From Vreelandella salicampi (GTDB lineage Bacteria; Pseudomonadota; Gammaproteobacteria; Pseudomonadales; Halomonadaceae), in the NCBI RefSeq assembly GCF_013415105.1, contig NZ_JACCDF010000010.1, positions 108,494 to 172,493 of the forward strand: 64,000 nt of DNA, given 5' to 3'. Positions 53,986 through 63,412 of this stretch are shown in pieces. The notes beneath the pieces were generated by a model that was not told where the DNA came from, made no database searches, and saw nothing but the letters and a program-made list of their open reading frames with translations. Positions within the stretch are counted from its first letter, which is position 1, and each line of letters begins with the position of its first letter. A program made the position numbers and the translations under genes.

Positions 53986-55185
53986 CTAATAACGATGCAC
54001 AATCAGCTCGCCATCTCGATTATCCAGCCGAAGGTTACGTCCGGCAAAGAGGGCAAACCCACTGCACAGGGCAAGGATGGTGATTAGCATCCAAGTGATT
54101 GCCGAGATCGTTGCCCCTGCTTGAAGTTGTAATCCCACGAGAAATGGGCCCATGGAGGCAAGCGTGTAGCCCCCGCCTTGTACCAAGCCGGAGAGTTGTC
54201 CGGCAAGGCGGGAATTGGCCGTACGCAACACCAGCAAACTCAAGGCGAGACTGAAACTTCCCCCTTGGCCCAGTCCTAATAGCATAGCGCCTGGCCACTT
54301 CCACGCCATAGGTGCCATCAACAGTAGCCAAAGCCCCGATGCGGTAAGGCATTGAACGAGCAAAAGCGCTGGGCGCTGGTCACGCCCTAGACGAGCGAGC
54401 CAAGGCGCGGTGAGTGCCGATACCAGTTGAAACATAATAGAAATCGCCATCGTCCAGCCTGCGGCGGCTTCACTGTAACCGCGACCCACCAAAAGCGAGG
54501 GCAGCCAGCCAAACACCACGTACGCCATAGAGGACTGCAGCCCCATAAACAGCATTACATACCAAGTAAGCGGCTGACCTAAGAGTTTCAGTAACCCGCT
54601 GGCTTTCGGCTGCGTGATGGCTGTTTGGGGGCGGCTTGGCATGCTGAAATGCCAAAGAAGCAGTGCGGTGACGGCCAACAGTGACCAGCTCATTAAACTT
54701 GCTTGCCAGCCCCCCAATAGGTTGGTCAGCGGCACACTTAGTCCAGCGCCAAGGGCACCCCCTAAGCAGAGCGCCATTGTGTAAAGCCCGGTGACTAGGT
54801 CGGCGCTGTCCGGGAGTTCACGCTTCACCAATGCTGGTAACAACGTACCACCTAAACCAATGGCACTCCCCGCCAGGGCGGAGCCGATAAATAGGGCGCC
54901 GGGTAATGGCAGTCCGCGCAGAATTAGCCCTGCGGCCAGTATGATAAGAGCGGTACTCAGGGCACGTTCGCTGCCTAAACGGATGGCAAGCAGCGGCGCA
55001 AGCGGTGCCGTTAAGCCAAGAAACAACACGGGCAGAGTGGTCAGCATCCCGGCCGCTGCGGGAGAGAGCCCCGCAGTCTCCTGTAGGCGAGTAAGCAATG
55101 GGGCGACCGAAGACATTGCAGGGCGCAAGTTAAGCCCCACCGCCACCATAAGCAGTAAAAATACGAGCGAATGTCGCGAGAACAT
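53986..55185 (-). CDS. MFS transporter, CynX/NimT family
   Basis: 399 residues with 12 predicted helices. The N-terminus FLLLMVAVGLNLRPAMSSVAPLL carries the GxNLRPxxxxVxPLL hallmark of the CynX/NimT cyanate/2-nitroimidazole family, followed by GLSPAAAGMLTTLPVLFLGLTAPLAP. Substrates of such proteins are mostly unknown. Ten bases separate it from the upstream 55195-55698 gene, so they are likely one operon. Confidence 0.88.
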   Translation of the reverse strand: MFSRHSLVFLLLMVAVGLNLRPAMSSVAPLLTRLQETAGLSPAAAGMLTTLPVLFLGLTAPLAPLLAIRLGSERALSTALIILAAGLILRGLPLPGALFIGSALAGSAIGLGGTLLPALVKRELPDSADLVTGLYTMALCLGGALGAGLSVPLTNLLGGWQASLMSWSLLAVTALLLWHFSMPSRPQTAITQPKASGLLKLLGQPLTWYVMLFMGLQSSMAYVVFGWLPSLLVGRGYSEAAAGWTMAISIMFQLVSALTAPWLARLGRDQRPALLLVQCLTASGLWLLLMAPMAWKWPGAMLLGLGQGGSFSLALSLLVLRTANSRLAGQLSGLVQGGGYTLASMGPFLVGLQLQAGATISAITWMLITILALCSGFALFAGRNLRLDNRDGELIVHRY

Positions 55186-55194
55186 AAGCGGCGA

Positions 55195-55698
55195 TTACTT
55201 CAAGTGCTGTCGTAAGTCGCCACGCACAGCGTCCAATAGCGTGAGGAAGTGATAGCCTTCAGAGGCATCAATGCAGTCAACCCTTGGGTTGGTGCGCATT
55301 CCCTTTTCCATTTGCAAGCGATCATAAATCTCTAATGTCACTTTGCGAGCGGGCTTGTCACCGGGTTGCATGATGCCGTCTTCGAGCGTGAAGGTTTCCA
55401 AAAGCGTCGCCCGCACGCGCGTTTGATTGCTTTCACTTAACATGCGGCGAATAAATAACCAGCCTTCGCACACCAGCGCGTCTTCGTTGTCGTGGCTACG
55501 AAGAAATAGCGTACGATAGCAAGCGCCCTCCGTGGCGGCTTTTTCTGCCATGCTACGATAACCCTGCACGACTTGTGTTGCGCTAGCCCTTGCTTGTTCA
55601 ATACGTTGCTCAATGCCCTGATGTTCACGGCTAAGCTGTTCTTGACGTTGAAAAGTGAGCCAGCGGCGATAGTCCGCCATAAGTTGAGACGACGCCAT
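55195..55698 (-). CDS. Conserved-looking protein of unknown function
   Basis: 167 residues that I cannot assign. No membrane helix or signal; the N-terminal ~60 residues are predicted helical and Gln/Arg-rich (RRWLTFQRQEQLSREHQGIEQRIEQ, possibly coiled coil), the rest is mixed. GGGAGTGACTA precedes the ATG, a good ribosome site, and codon use matches the neighbours, so the gene is real. First gene of a probable operon with the CynX-type permease and ansA. Confidence 0.7.
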   Translation of the reverse strand: MASSQLMADYRRWLTFQRQEQLSREHQGIEQRIEQARASATQVVQGYRSMAEKAATEGACYRTLFLRSHDNEDALVCEGWLFIRRMLSESNQTRVRATLLETFTLEDGIMQPGDKPARKVTLEIYDRLQMEKGMRTNPRVDCIDASEGYHFLTLLDAVRGDLRQHLK

Positions 55699-55772
55699 TA
55701 GTCACTCCCACTGTGGTGATTTAGCATGGTTAATAAAAACGTAAGCAATACCATCGCATATTCCTTATGCAA

Positions 55773-55816
55773 GGGCTAGCAGCACGGGTTAGCGGGGCTA
55801 GCAGCACGGGTTAGCG
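55773..55816. repeat. 22-bp perfect tandem duplication at the rhlE stop codon
   Basis: GGGCTAGCAGCACGGGTTAGCG (22 bp, given as positions 55773-55794) is repeated exactly at 55795-55816. The second copy covers the rhlE stop codon and the last base of sense sequence, so the duplication left the protein end intact. Confidence 0.92.
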
Positions 55817-57064
55817 GCGTGAGCGCCTGCCTTGTTGATGACTGGATGGTTTTCCTTGACGCGGGGCACGCTGCTGCCGGCGACCGTTTTCAATTGGCTG
55901 CGGAGTGGCATTGGGGTCGGGTTCGAAACCAGGCTCGGTATGCCGTGTGAGAGGTTGTTTAATCAACTTCTCAATGTTTTGGAGTAAGCTATTTTCGTCA
56001 ACACAGACAAGTGATACAGCCTCACCCTGACGTCCTGCGCGGCCTGTACGTCCAATGCGGTGTACGTAGTCTTCGGCGACGTTGGGTAAGTCAAAATTTA
56101 CCACATGGGGTAAATCGTCAATATCCAGGCCACGCGCTGCAATATCAGTAGCGACGAGAACTTGTAAGTCACCACTTTTAAAGGACTCAAGTGCCCGGGT
56201 TCGCGCCCCTTGGCTTTTATTGCCATGGATGGCCATCGCCGGAATAGACTGCTTAGAAAGCTGTTCCGCTAAGCGATTAGCACCGTGCTTTGTGCGGGTG
56301 AAGACCAGCACTTGAAACCAGCGATGCTTTTCGATGAGGTGGGCGAGTAATTCGCGCTTTTTATCGCGGTCAACACGATATACCGACTGTTCGATTTTTT
56401 CGGCGGTGGTGTTGCGTGGAGCGACTTCGATAAACGCAGGATCGTTTAGGAGCTGCTTCGCCAGCGTTTGAATTTCATTGGAGAACGTCGCCGAAAAAAG
56501 TAAGTTCTGGCGCTGTTTTGGCAACAAACGCAGCAATCGCTTAATGTCATGGATAAAGCCCATGTCGAGCATGCGGTCAGCTTCATCCAATATCAGGGTT
56601 TCGATTTGCGAAAGATCGACATGTCCCTGCTGATGTAAATCGAGTAGTCGCCCAGGTGTGGCTATTAAAACATCAACACCACGCTTTAATGCGTCGACTT
56701 GGGGCTGTTGCCCAACACCGCCGAAAATCACTAGCGACTTCAGTGGTAAATAACGACCATAGTCCCGGACACTTTCAGCAACCTGAGCGGCGAGTTCGCG
56801 CGTCGGTGTAAGTACTAACGCCCGGATATGATGTTTTTGGCTCTTGGTCGATTGGCTTAGACGCTGCAAAAGAGGCAGGGTGAAGCCTGCGGTTTTGCCG
56901 GTGCCGGTTTGCGCACTGGCGAGTAAATCGCGGCCTTCAAGGATAACGGGAATAGCTTGAATCTGGATCGGGCTAGGGTGCGTATAGCCCTTGGCTTTAA
57001 CGGCTTTTAAAAGGTCTTCTGATAGGGATAGATCAGAAAAAGCAACAGCGGAAGAAGCGTGCAT
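55811..57064 (-). CDS. rhlE: DEAD-box RNA helicase RhlE
   Basis: 417-residue ATP-dependent RNA helicase: Q motif [26 protein letters not shown], Walker [15 protein letters not shown] box [16 protein letters not shown] in LFSATFS, and the C-terminal [13 protein letters not shown] and [15 protein letters not shown]. The tail is basic and Gln/Arg-rich ([24 protein letters not shown]), as in RhlE proteins of ribosome assembly and cold adaptation. ATG at 57064 has GGAG five bases upstream; the longer open frame to 57166 is not family-like. Confidence 0.93.
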   Translation of the reverse strand: MHASSAVAFSDLSLSEDLLKAVKAKGYTHPSPIQIQAIPVILEGRDLLASAQTGTGKTAGFTLPLLQRLSQSTKSQKHHIRALVLTPTRELAAQVAESVRDYGRYLPLKSLVIFGGVGQQPQVDALKRGVDVLIATPGRLLDLHQQGHVDLSQIETLILDEADRMLDMGFIHDIKRLLRLLPKQRQNLLFSATFSNEIQTLAKQLLNDPAFIEVAPRNTTAEKIEQSVYRVDRDKKRELLAHLIEKHRWFQVLVFTRTKHGANRLAEQLSKQSIPAMAIHGNKSQGARTRALESFKSGDLQVLVATDIAARGLDIDDLPHVVNFDLPNVAEDYVHRIGRTGRAGRQGEAVSLVCVDENSLLQNIEKLIKQPLTRHTEPGFEPDPNATPQPIENGRRQQRAPRQGKPSSHQQGRRSRR

Positions 57065-57179
57065 AGTGTCTCCGCGTAGCCAAAGGAGCCACGCTTTTGA
57101 TGTGATGTAGCTGAGTTTCTCAGCATTTATAAAGGGGATGACAAGTATCAAACTGTCCGTAAGCATAACATGCTGGAAA

Positions 57180-57204
57180 CCCTGTAGGCATGAATCCTAC
57201 AGGG
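57180..57204 (-). terminator. Hairpin after pqiC, probable terminator
   Basis: CCCTGTAGG and CCTACAGGG, 9 bp perfect with a 7-base loop, followed on the minus strand only by TTTCC, so possibly a weak terminator between the pqi operon and rhlE. Confidence 0.5.
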
Positions 57205-57227
57205 CCAACATAGCGCTTTGAACGAGA

Positions 57228-57842
57228 CTACTGCGGTAAGTAGCCTTTTTGGGTCAAGGTAGAGGCAATGTCGTCGGCAACATTCTTCCAGCTTTGGCTA
57301 AGCGCACGAACGAGTGCCGGGTAGCCATCGTTTTCTAATGCCGCGCGCGCTTGAAAGCGGTCGAGATGTAATAGCTTATTTTGTGCGTCGCGCAATTGCC
57401 ACTGGCCGCTAGCAACCGCGTAGCCATCGTAGCGGCCATGAAACTCATCGACATCTAGCTGCAATGTTAAAGCGTCATCGCTTCCCGTACTGCCTTGTAC
57501 CACCTGAACCTCTTTTAATAAAACAGCGAGATCATCACGTAAGTTGCGCGCTAATTGGCGATTTAGGCCTTCTGCCCACTGATGCTCGCGTGCTTCTCGC
57601 ATTTCGATATCGTCAAGCTGCATGACAATACCTTCAACATCGAGATAATGCGCCAAACGCACCGTATCAATACTCAGTTCCGCCTTGGGAGATCCGGGCG
57701 CATGTGGCTGGTTGTCGTTGAGGAGCACATAGCGCGTAGGTGGCGTGACGTTGCTCGCACAAGCGCTTAACAACAAGCTTAGGAGTAGTGCCAGTAACGT
57801 CGGTTGTGCCCATTGGGTTACTTTTTTTTCCTTATACATCAT
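57228..57842 (-). CDS. pqiC: PqiC-type ABC transport auxiliary lipoprotein
   Basis: 204-residue outer-membrane lipoprotein (lipobox LLLSAC at about residues 22-27; +2 residue Ala) of the ABC_trans_aux family, with RYVLLNDNQPH after the anchor and a C-terminal lipid-protein domain. In E. coli PqiC anchors the PqiB tunnel to the outer membrane. The start is ATG at 57842 (AAGGAAG upstream; a second ATG follows at once); the GTG at 57869 is less likely. It follows pqiB by 32 bp. Confidence 0.9.
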   Translation of the reverse strand: MMYKEKKVTQWAQPTLLALLLSLLLSACASNVTPPTRYVLLNDNQPHAPGSPKAELSIDTVRLAHYLDVEGIVMQLDDIEMREAREHQWAEGLNRQLARNLRDDLAVLLKEVQVVQGSTGSDDALTLQLDVDEFHGRYDGYAVASGQWQLRDAQNKLLHLDRFQARAALENDGYPALVRALSQSWKNVADDIASTLTQKGYLPQ

Positions 57843-57874
57843 CGCTTCCTTCACCCTTTCGGTAAACACACGCC

Positions 57875-59554
57875 TTAATCACGCGGCGCGCGAGGAATAG
57901 GATCTTGTGTCTCGACATTATCGAATAAAAGCGCGCGAGGATTTTCGTTTAGTGTCCGCGTCAGGGGTTGTAAATCGCGGAGCAAGCGGTCTATACGATC
58001 AGCCGTAGAGATAAGCTCTTGATAGGCAGGCGAGCTAGGGGACATACCCTCTAGTGTCGTGCGCAACTCTTCAAGCGTCGTATTGATATTGCCACTGACG
58101 GCCTGCGTTTCAGGGTCATTGAGCAGCTGGTTAATTGACTGAGATAACGTGTTTATTTCCTTAAGCACCGATTCCGAAGCGGCCAAATTCTGGTTTAACC
58201 CCGTCAGGATCGGTTCGACCTCTAGACTGTTGAGCTTGTCTAACAGGGCGGTGATTTGTGCCTGAATTTGCGCAAAATCGCCCGCTACTGTGGGGAAAAC
58301 GGTATGTCCTGCAAAGGTTTCAGCCTGATACTCTTTTGCACTCTCGCGCTGGAAATTAAGGTCTACAAATAGAGCGCCCGTGAGCAAATTGCCACTTTTC
58401 AGAGAGGCGCGAAGTCCTATGCTGAACATACGCTTAAAGCGTTCGTCCCACTCCTCTAAATCAATGTCTGCGCTTTCGATACCCAGGCGCTGAGGTTCAA
58501 TACGGATCAAGACGGGGATGGCAAAACGTGCGCGAGAATCGGGCTGGGGTGCAGTGAAATTCCATGGCACCGCGGCGACGGTACCGACACGTACACCGCG
58601 AAACTCCACAGAGGCGCTTTTGCTTAGGCCGCGAACGGAGTCATCAACAAGCAACACATACTCAAGGTAACGGTTAAAGGTCCCTTCCCGTGCACTATTT
58701 TCATCCGCGTAAAGATTGAAACGGGTATTGGCATCAACGGGTTGCCCCATAGGTAGGTCTTCCGGCACACCGAAAGTCGCCCCGCCACCAAGTAGCGCCT
58801 CAAGCGATTCAAGGTTGACGCGAACGCCGTCGGCATCCAGTTGGAAATCGATGCCACTAGCGACCCAAAAACGTGTGCTATCCGTCACCAAATTAGCGTA
58901 TTGCTCTTCAATAAAGATTTGATGGTTCATGGTGCGCTCTTCGGCGTTGAAGTTCGCTTCTTCCACACGCCCTACGGTGTAACCTTGGTAGGAAACGGGG
59001 TCACCCACGTTGAGTGAATTGCCTAATTGACTGACCAGGCTAAGCTGTAAACCCGCAACACCAGCGGGGGAAACAGGGGGGGTGTCGCTAACATTAAATT
59101 GACGTTTTGGTTGCTCAGCATTGCCGGGTTCTAACTGGATATAGGCTCCCGAAAGAACAGTGCCTAGACCACTGATTCCTTCACGACCGATACGCGGTTT
59201 GACGACCCAGAAACGGCTCTCTGCATTGAGCATCGACTCGGCATTTGGGTTTATGCGCGCGGCGATGACAGCGTGAGAAAGATCCTCAGAGAGCTTAACG
59301 CTTTCTACGCGACCAACCTCAACGCTGCGGCTGCGGATAAGCGTTTTGCCGGCTTCGATGCCATCTGCGTTCTCAGTGGTGAGCGTGATGAGCGTGCCGC
59401 GACTGGTGTAATTATCATAAACCAGCCACATACCGATAAGAATGGCAACGAGAGGAATTATCCAAATAGGAGACAATCGTGCCTGTGGGGAAGGTTTGGC
59501 GCGGTGTAGGTCTTTTTCATCCGTGGAGTTATGTGTTGAGTTCTCGTTAGTCAT
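57875..59554 (-). CDS. pqiB: PqiB MCE-domain protein
   Basis: 559 residues: one N-terminal helix (SPIWIIPLVAILIGMWLVYDNY, about 28-49) and three MCE domains, each with its G-x-V-x-x-V/I motif (EVGRVESVKLSEDLSHAVI; GYTVGRVEEANFN; GVRVGTVAAVPW), then a C-terminal helical region that forms the tunnel in PqiB. It moves lipids between the inner and outer membranes. AGGAA lies six bases before the ATG at 59554, which overlaps the pqiA stop by 8 bp. Confidence 0.93.
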   Translation of the reverse strand: MTNENSTHNSTDEKDLHRAKPSPQARLSPIWIIPLVAILIGMWLVYDNYTSRGTLITLTTENADGIEAGKTLIRSRSVEVGRVESVKLSEDLSHAVIAARINPNAESMLNAESRFWVVKPRIGREGISGLGTVLSGAYIQLEPGNAEQPKRQFNVSDTPPVSPAGVAGLQLSLVSQLGNSLNVGDPVSYQGYTVGRVEEANFNAEERTMNHQIFIEEQYANLVTDSTRFWVASGIDFQLDADGVRVNLESLEALLGGGATFGVPEDLPMGQPVDANTRFNLYADENSAREGTFNRYLEYVLLVDDSVRGLSKSASVEFRGVRVGTVAAVPWNFTAPQPDSRARFAIPVLIRIEPQRLGIESADIDLEEWDERFKRMFSIGLRASLKSGNLLTGALFVDLNFQRESAKEYQAETFAGHTVFPTVAGDFAQIQAQITALLDKLNSLEVEPILTGLNQNLAASESVLKEINTLSQSINQLLNDPETQAVSGNINTTLEELRTTLEGMSPSSPAYQELISTADRIDRLLRDLQPLTRTLNENPRALLFDNVETQDPIPRAPRD

Positions 59555-60971
59555 CAACATTTCCTGAGTAACGCGGGGGTGGTGTATCCCAGATGAGGCG
59601 CGGATCGAACGTCATGGCGGCTATCATTGTGAGTACCACAACGCCGCCAAAGGCGAGAGCTGCGGGGCCAGGTGTTATCGACATGAGAGAGCCCGCGCGT
59701 ATTAATGCGACTAGGATGGCGACGACAAAAACGTCGACCATCGACCAACGCCCGATGAATTCAGTGATGCGATATAGCACTGTGCGTTTGTGGGCGTTAA
59801 TTTCATTGCTACGTTTGACCACGAGGCAAAGCCACGTAAGGGCGACCAGTTTGCCTACGGGAACAATCACGCTGGCGATAAAAATAACTGCCGCAATTGG
59901 CCAGGAACCCATCTGGGCAAGCTCAACTACGCCGCCAATAATCGTAGAGGGAGACGTGTTTCCTAGGCTTGTAGTGTTCATTATGGGGTAAAGGTTAGCA
60001 GGAATATACATGATCGTCGCGGCGATAATCAGCGCCCATGTTCGCTGTAAGCTATGGGGTAATCGGTTGTGAAGCGGTTCATGACAGCGTAAACAACGCG
60101 TCTTTTTTGCCGCCGGATCGATGCGGTTGATTAGGCCGCAAGTGTGACAGCCGGCCAAACCTTGCGTCGCGGCAGTGGCAGCCGTGCGTGTACCTTCCGG
60201 GGCTCGCGACTCGCCGTCATCGAGTGAAAACCACATCCAGTCGGCATCAAGCGACTGAGTGGTGGCGAGGAGCAAAACGGCGAATACGCAGAAGGCCCAA
60301 AAAGAAATACCTAGCTCTACCTGAGCCATGCCTGCAACTTTGATGAGGCTGACCAGCGCGCCAATAATAAACACATCTGCCATTAGCCAAGGCGCTAAGT
60401 GAGACAAAGAGCGTGCAATATCGCGGCTGAACGGCAAAGGATGGTTACGTAGAAGTCCAAACTGAAGCCAGATTACACTTATCAAGTAAACAGCCGGTAG
60501 CACCACAATGGTCATGATAACGGCAATGGCAACCAGCGGTTGATCAAAGCCAATCAGGGTTGTGGCTGTTTGCGTTAACTCAATACGGTTGCCTACCCCG
60601 CTGACGCTAAAACTGACAAAAGGAAATGAGATGGCGGCCAGTAACGCCACCAGGGCAGACATCGCCAGTGCCATACTGCGTTGCGCTGGGTAGCGATGAC
60701 GTCTCACAAGTGTATAGCTGCAACGTGGGCAGGTGGCCTTTTCGCCGGATTTAAGCGGCGGTAATGCGCTGACCCAGTCGCACTCATGGCAGGCTCTTAG
60801 CCGTCTACGTTGAGTACGAACCTCGGGTGGTGCGTGATCAACGTCCGATATAGGCGGTGCCAGTAAACGCTGTTTGGCCAGCCGATAAGGGACGACGCGA
60901 AAAAGCCCCTTGTGCTTTTGGGGTGAGCGCAAATTGGGGGAATGGGAATCACGCAATGAGCGCCTCGTCAA
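59547..60971 (-). CDS. pqiA: PqiA-type inner membrane protein
   Basis: Inner-membrane partner of PqiB; two homologous halves, each with a zinc-ribbon (CHECDW...CPRCSY, and CHTCGL...CLRCHEPL) and about four helices (for example MALAMSALVALLAAISFPFVSF and IAATIMYIPANLYPIMNT). 474 residues if the TTG at 60971 is the start. No ATG occurs before the first zinc ribbon and no strong ribosome site is visible, so the start is uncertain by up to about 40 codons; the end is secure. First gene of pqiABC. Confidence 0.88.
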   Translation of the reverse strand: MTRRSLRDSHSPNLRSPQKHKGLFRVVPYRLAKQRLLAPPISDVDHAPPEVRTQRRRLRACHECDWVSALPPLKSGEKATCPRCSYTLVRRHRYPAQRSMALAMSALVALLAAISFPFVSFSVSGVGNRIELTQTATTLIGFDQPLVAIAVIMTIVVLPAVYLISVIWLQFGLLRNHPLPFSRDIARSLSHLAPWLMADVFIIGALVSLIKVAGMAQVELGISFWAFCVFAVLLLATTQSLDADWMWFSLDDGESRAPEGTRTAATAATQGLAGCHTCGLINRIDPAAKKTRCLRCHEPLHNRLPHSLQRTWALIIAATIMYIPANLYPIMNTTSLGNTSPSTIIGGVVELAQMGSWPIAAVIFIASVIVPVGKLVALTWLCLVVKRSNEINAHKRTVLYRITEFIGRWSMVDVFVVAILVALIRAGSLMSITPGPAALAFGGVVVLTMIAAMTFDPRLIWDTPPPRYSGNVDD

Positions 60972-61045
60972 ATTTCACCATGGATGATGCTAATATGCCG
61001 ACCTCACTACACGAGTCAAGCTTTGGTACAAATAGCATGAAATAC

Positions 61046-61074
61046 TTGACCTGGATGCTTGCTTGCACAACGAT
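61046..61074 (+). promoter_or_regulatory. Candidate promoter of the Ca/Na exchanger gene
   Basis: TTGACC (61046-61051) and AACGAT (61069-61074) with 17-bp spacing, 43 bp before the ATG. Only the -35 is a good match. Confidence 0.3.
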
Positions 61075-61116
61075 GCTCGCGCAATTGTGCTTGGTCCTGC
61101 CATTTAAGGAAATAAC

Positions 61117-62091
61117 ATGTTGCTTCCAATACTCTCCGTCGTTGGGGGATTGATTTTACTCATTTGGAGTGCTGAGAAATTTATCGAAGGAGCGGCCGCG
61201 ACATCGCGCTGGCTGGGGTTATCGCCGCTTCTGATCGGGATGCTGGTGATTGGCTTCGGGACCTCTGCTCCCGAAATGATGGTATCGGTTCTGGCCGCAT
61301 TGCAAGGAAGTCCGGGGTTAGCGGTAGGGAATGCCTATGGCTCCAATATTGCTAACATTGGCTTAGTGTTGGGGTTTGTGGCGTTATTGGCGCCGCTTGC
61401 TGTTCACTCGAGTGTTATTCGTAGGGAGATGCCTGTGCTCTTTGCCGTCACTCTCCTTACCGGGCTGATGTTATGGGATGGTTTCGTGGCGCGCTGGGAA
61501 GCGATCATCTTGTTGTTGGTGCTTTTGACATTCATCACTATCAGTATCGTGAAATCACGCGGTGAACAAGATGACGTCCTGGTTGATGAAGTTGCCTCTA
61601 CGCTGGAAAGCCACCCTATGACGCGTGGTAAGGCGGTGGCTTGGACACTGATAGGTCTTGCTCTTTTGGTGGCAAGCTCCCGGTTTCTTGTGTGGGGTGC
61701 GGTTGAAATCGCGACGGCTTTCGGCGTCAGTGAACTCATTATTGGCCTTACCGTGGTGGCTATCGGCACCTCACTGCCCGAATTGGCCTCGTCTATTAGT
61801 GCGCTAAGGCGTAACGAGCACGATATGGTGCTGGGTAATGTGGTCGGCTCTAATTTATTTAATACGTTGGGTGTGGTTGGGTTGGCCGGCGTGATCACGC
61901 CCATACAAACAGGCAGTGAGGTTTTATCACGCGATTGGATAGTGATGGTCGTGATGACAATCCTTATGGTTGTGTTTGCCTTTTCTTGGAGAGGACGATC
62001 AAGGCGCATCAATCGGGTAGAAGGGGGAACGTTACTCCTTCTTTTTGTTGCCTATACGGCGTACATGGTTTCGTTGGTGGTTGGTGCTTGA
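61117..62091 (+). CDS. Calcium/sodium antiporter (CaCA family, YrbG-like)
   Basis: 324-residue exchanger with ten predicted helices and the two alpha repeats: [37 protein letters not shown] (about 44-85) and [36 protein letters not shown] (about 208-250). The paired acidic residues (GTSAPE, GTSLPE) bind Ca/Na. The ATG has AAGGAAATAAC upstream. Divergent from pqiA. Confidence 0.93.
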   Translation: [324 protein letters not shown]

Positions 62092-62112
62092 CGTCTTAGC
62101 TATAGATGTAAA

Positions 62113-62148
62113 ATCAATCGGCCAGCTGGTGACAGCTGGCCGATTGAT
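62113..62148. terminator. Bidirectional hairpin terminator between the exchanger and the peroxidase
   Basis: A perfect 16-bp stem (ATCAATCGGCCAGCTG and its complement) closed by a GTGA tetraloop (GNRA type), between two convergent genes. Confidence 0.85.
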
Positions 62149-62173
62149 ATTCAATATCTAGGTTTGTGGGTGG

Positions 62174-63163
62174 TTAGGGGAGTGCGGGTATTTCGAAGTC
62201 CGGCATTTCACCCGTCAGCGTGTTTAAGAAAGCAGTGATATCATTGACAGTCTCTTCCTCAAGATCACGACCTAGCATTTCTTTGCCCATAATCGACACG
62301 GCTTCTTCCAAGCTTTCAGTAGCGCCGTTATTCATGTAGGGATAAGTGACAGCCACATTGCGCAGCGTCGGCGTTCTGAAGCGATACTTGTCACTGTCTT
62401 CTTCTGTGACGGTGTAGCGTCCTAAATCAGTTGAGCCGGGGACTTGAATCGCATGGAATTGGCTATCAGTTAGCTCTGGGCCGCGGTGACAAGCAACACA
62501 GCCATTGTCAACGAAGGCAACCATACCATCTTTTGCCTGGTCGCTAATGGCTTCCATATCTCCGCGCAGATAGCGGTCAAACGGTGAATGGGGCGTATTC
62601 AGTGTACGTTGGAACGACGCTAGCGATTTTGCCAGATTGTCCGCATTAATAGGATCTTCATCATCAGGGAAAGCGGCTTTAAATTTACGCTGATAGAGGT
62701 CGAATTCATTTAGTCGTGCAAGTGCAGAGTCAAGATCCATTGCCATCTCAACGCCAGCTTCAATGGGGCCTAGTGCCTGAGCCTCAAGATCGGGTGCTCG
62801 ACCGTCCCAGAACTGTGATTCCAAAAAGCCACTATTGAGTACTGTCGGTGTATTACGCTCACCTACCTGGCCATCGTGACCTGTCGCACGTGGGATGCGA
62901 TCAGCCCAACCCAAAGCTGGATTGTGGCAAGTTGCGCAACTGATGACGCCGCTAGAGGAAATACGCGGCTCAAAGAAGAGCATATTGCCAAGCTCAACCT
63001 TTTCAGCACTTAAGGAGTTGTCTGCTGGGATAGGGGGAAGATAGGGCAGTGGCTCAAAACGATCTCGATAATCTTCGAGTCCATCTTCCGCAACGGCCAA
63101 ACTTGCTGGTAAGAGTGCTGCGCTTGCAATAAGTGCAGGCAAGATTCTTTTTACGGCTTTCAT
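62174..63163 (-). CDS. Dihaem cytochrome c peroxidase (CcpA/MauG family)
   Basis: Periplasmic enzyme reducing H2O2 with electrons from small cytochromes. 329 residues: signal peptide (cleavage after about LAVA, residue 25), haem sites CATCH (76-80) and CVACH (222-226), and the conserved WDGRAPDLEAQALGP, LASFQRTLNTPHSPFDRYL and TPTLRNVAVTYPYMNNG. This is the bacterial CCP pattern, not MauG. AAGGGG precedes the ATG. Probably under stress or low-oxygen control, but no FNR box of normal spacing is seen. Confidence 0.92.
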   Translation of the reverse strand: MKAVKRILPALIASAALLPASLAVAEDGLEDYRDRFEPLPYLPPIPADNSLSAEKVELGNMLFFEPRISSSGVISCATCHNPALGWADRIPRATGHDGQVGERNTPTVLNSGFLESQFWDGRAPDLEAQALGPIEAGVEMAMDLDSALARLNEFDLYQRKFKAAFPDDEDPINADNLAKSLASFQRTLNTPHSPFDRYLRGDMEAISDQAKDGMVAFVDNGCVACHRGPELTDSQFHAIQVPGSTDLGRYTVTEEDSDKYRFRTPTLRNVAVTYPYMNNGATESLEEAVSIMGKEMLGRDLEEETVNDITAFLNTLTGEMPDFEIPALP

Positions 63164-63240
63164 AGAGTGTCCCCTTTACTTGCTATTCACGGCCCCTCTC
63201 GAGCGGAGGGTGATATTTAGTGTGGTTATAGTCACCAGTA

Positions 63241-63268
63241 AGGTTGATCTAGCGGCAAAAATCAACCT
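63241..63268. promoter_or_regulatory. Inverted repeat upstream of the peroxidase gene
   Basis: AGGTTGAT and ATCAACCT with 12 bases between, 78 bp upstream of the peroxidase ATG. The inner TTGAT/ATCAA resemble FNR half-sites, but the spacing is 12 instead of 4. The remaining region to 63412 holds one more imperfect inverted repeat (63322-63344, CTAACACGA / TCGTGCTAG). Confidence 0.4.
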
Positions 63269-63412
63269 AGTGATTTAGTCGGATAAGCCTTTAAATTGAG
63301 TTGTGTCAGCTTTTGCTTCATCTAACACGAATTTATCGTGCTAGCGTGGTTATTTATATGAAATGCCATCGCTTACAGATGTCAAAGAGCTTGACCGCGA
63401 GGAGGCATGCTA

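Noticed and set aside
60942..60995. A 10-codon minus-strand leader peptide (MVKFDEALIA) overlapping the pqiA start
   Set aside because: Too short to support, no ribosome site, and no attenuator follows it.
60857..61153. A 98-codon plus-strand frame spanning the pqiA-exchanger gap
   Set aside because: Overlaps the pqiA start and the exchanger start, has no ribosome site, and its middle hydrophobic stretch coincides with the promoter region.
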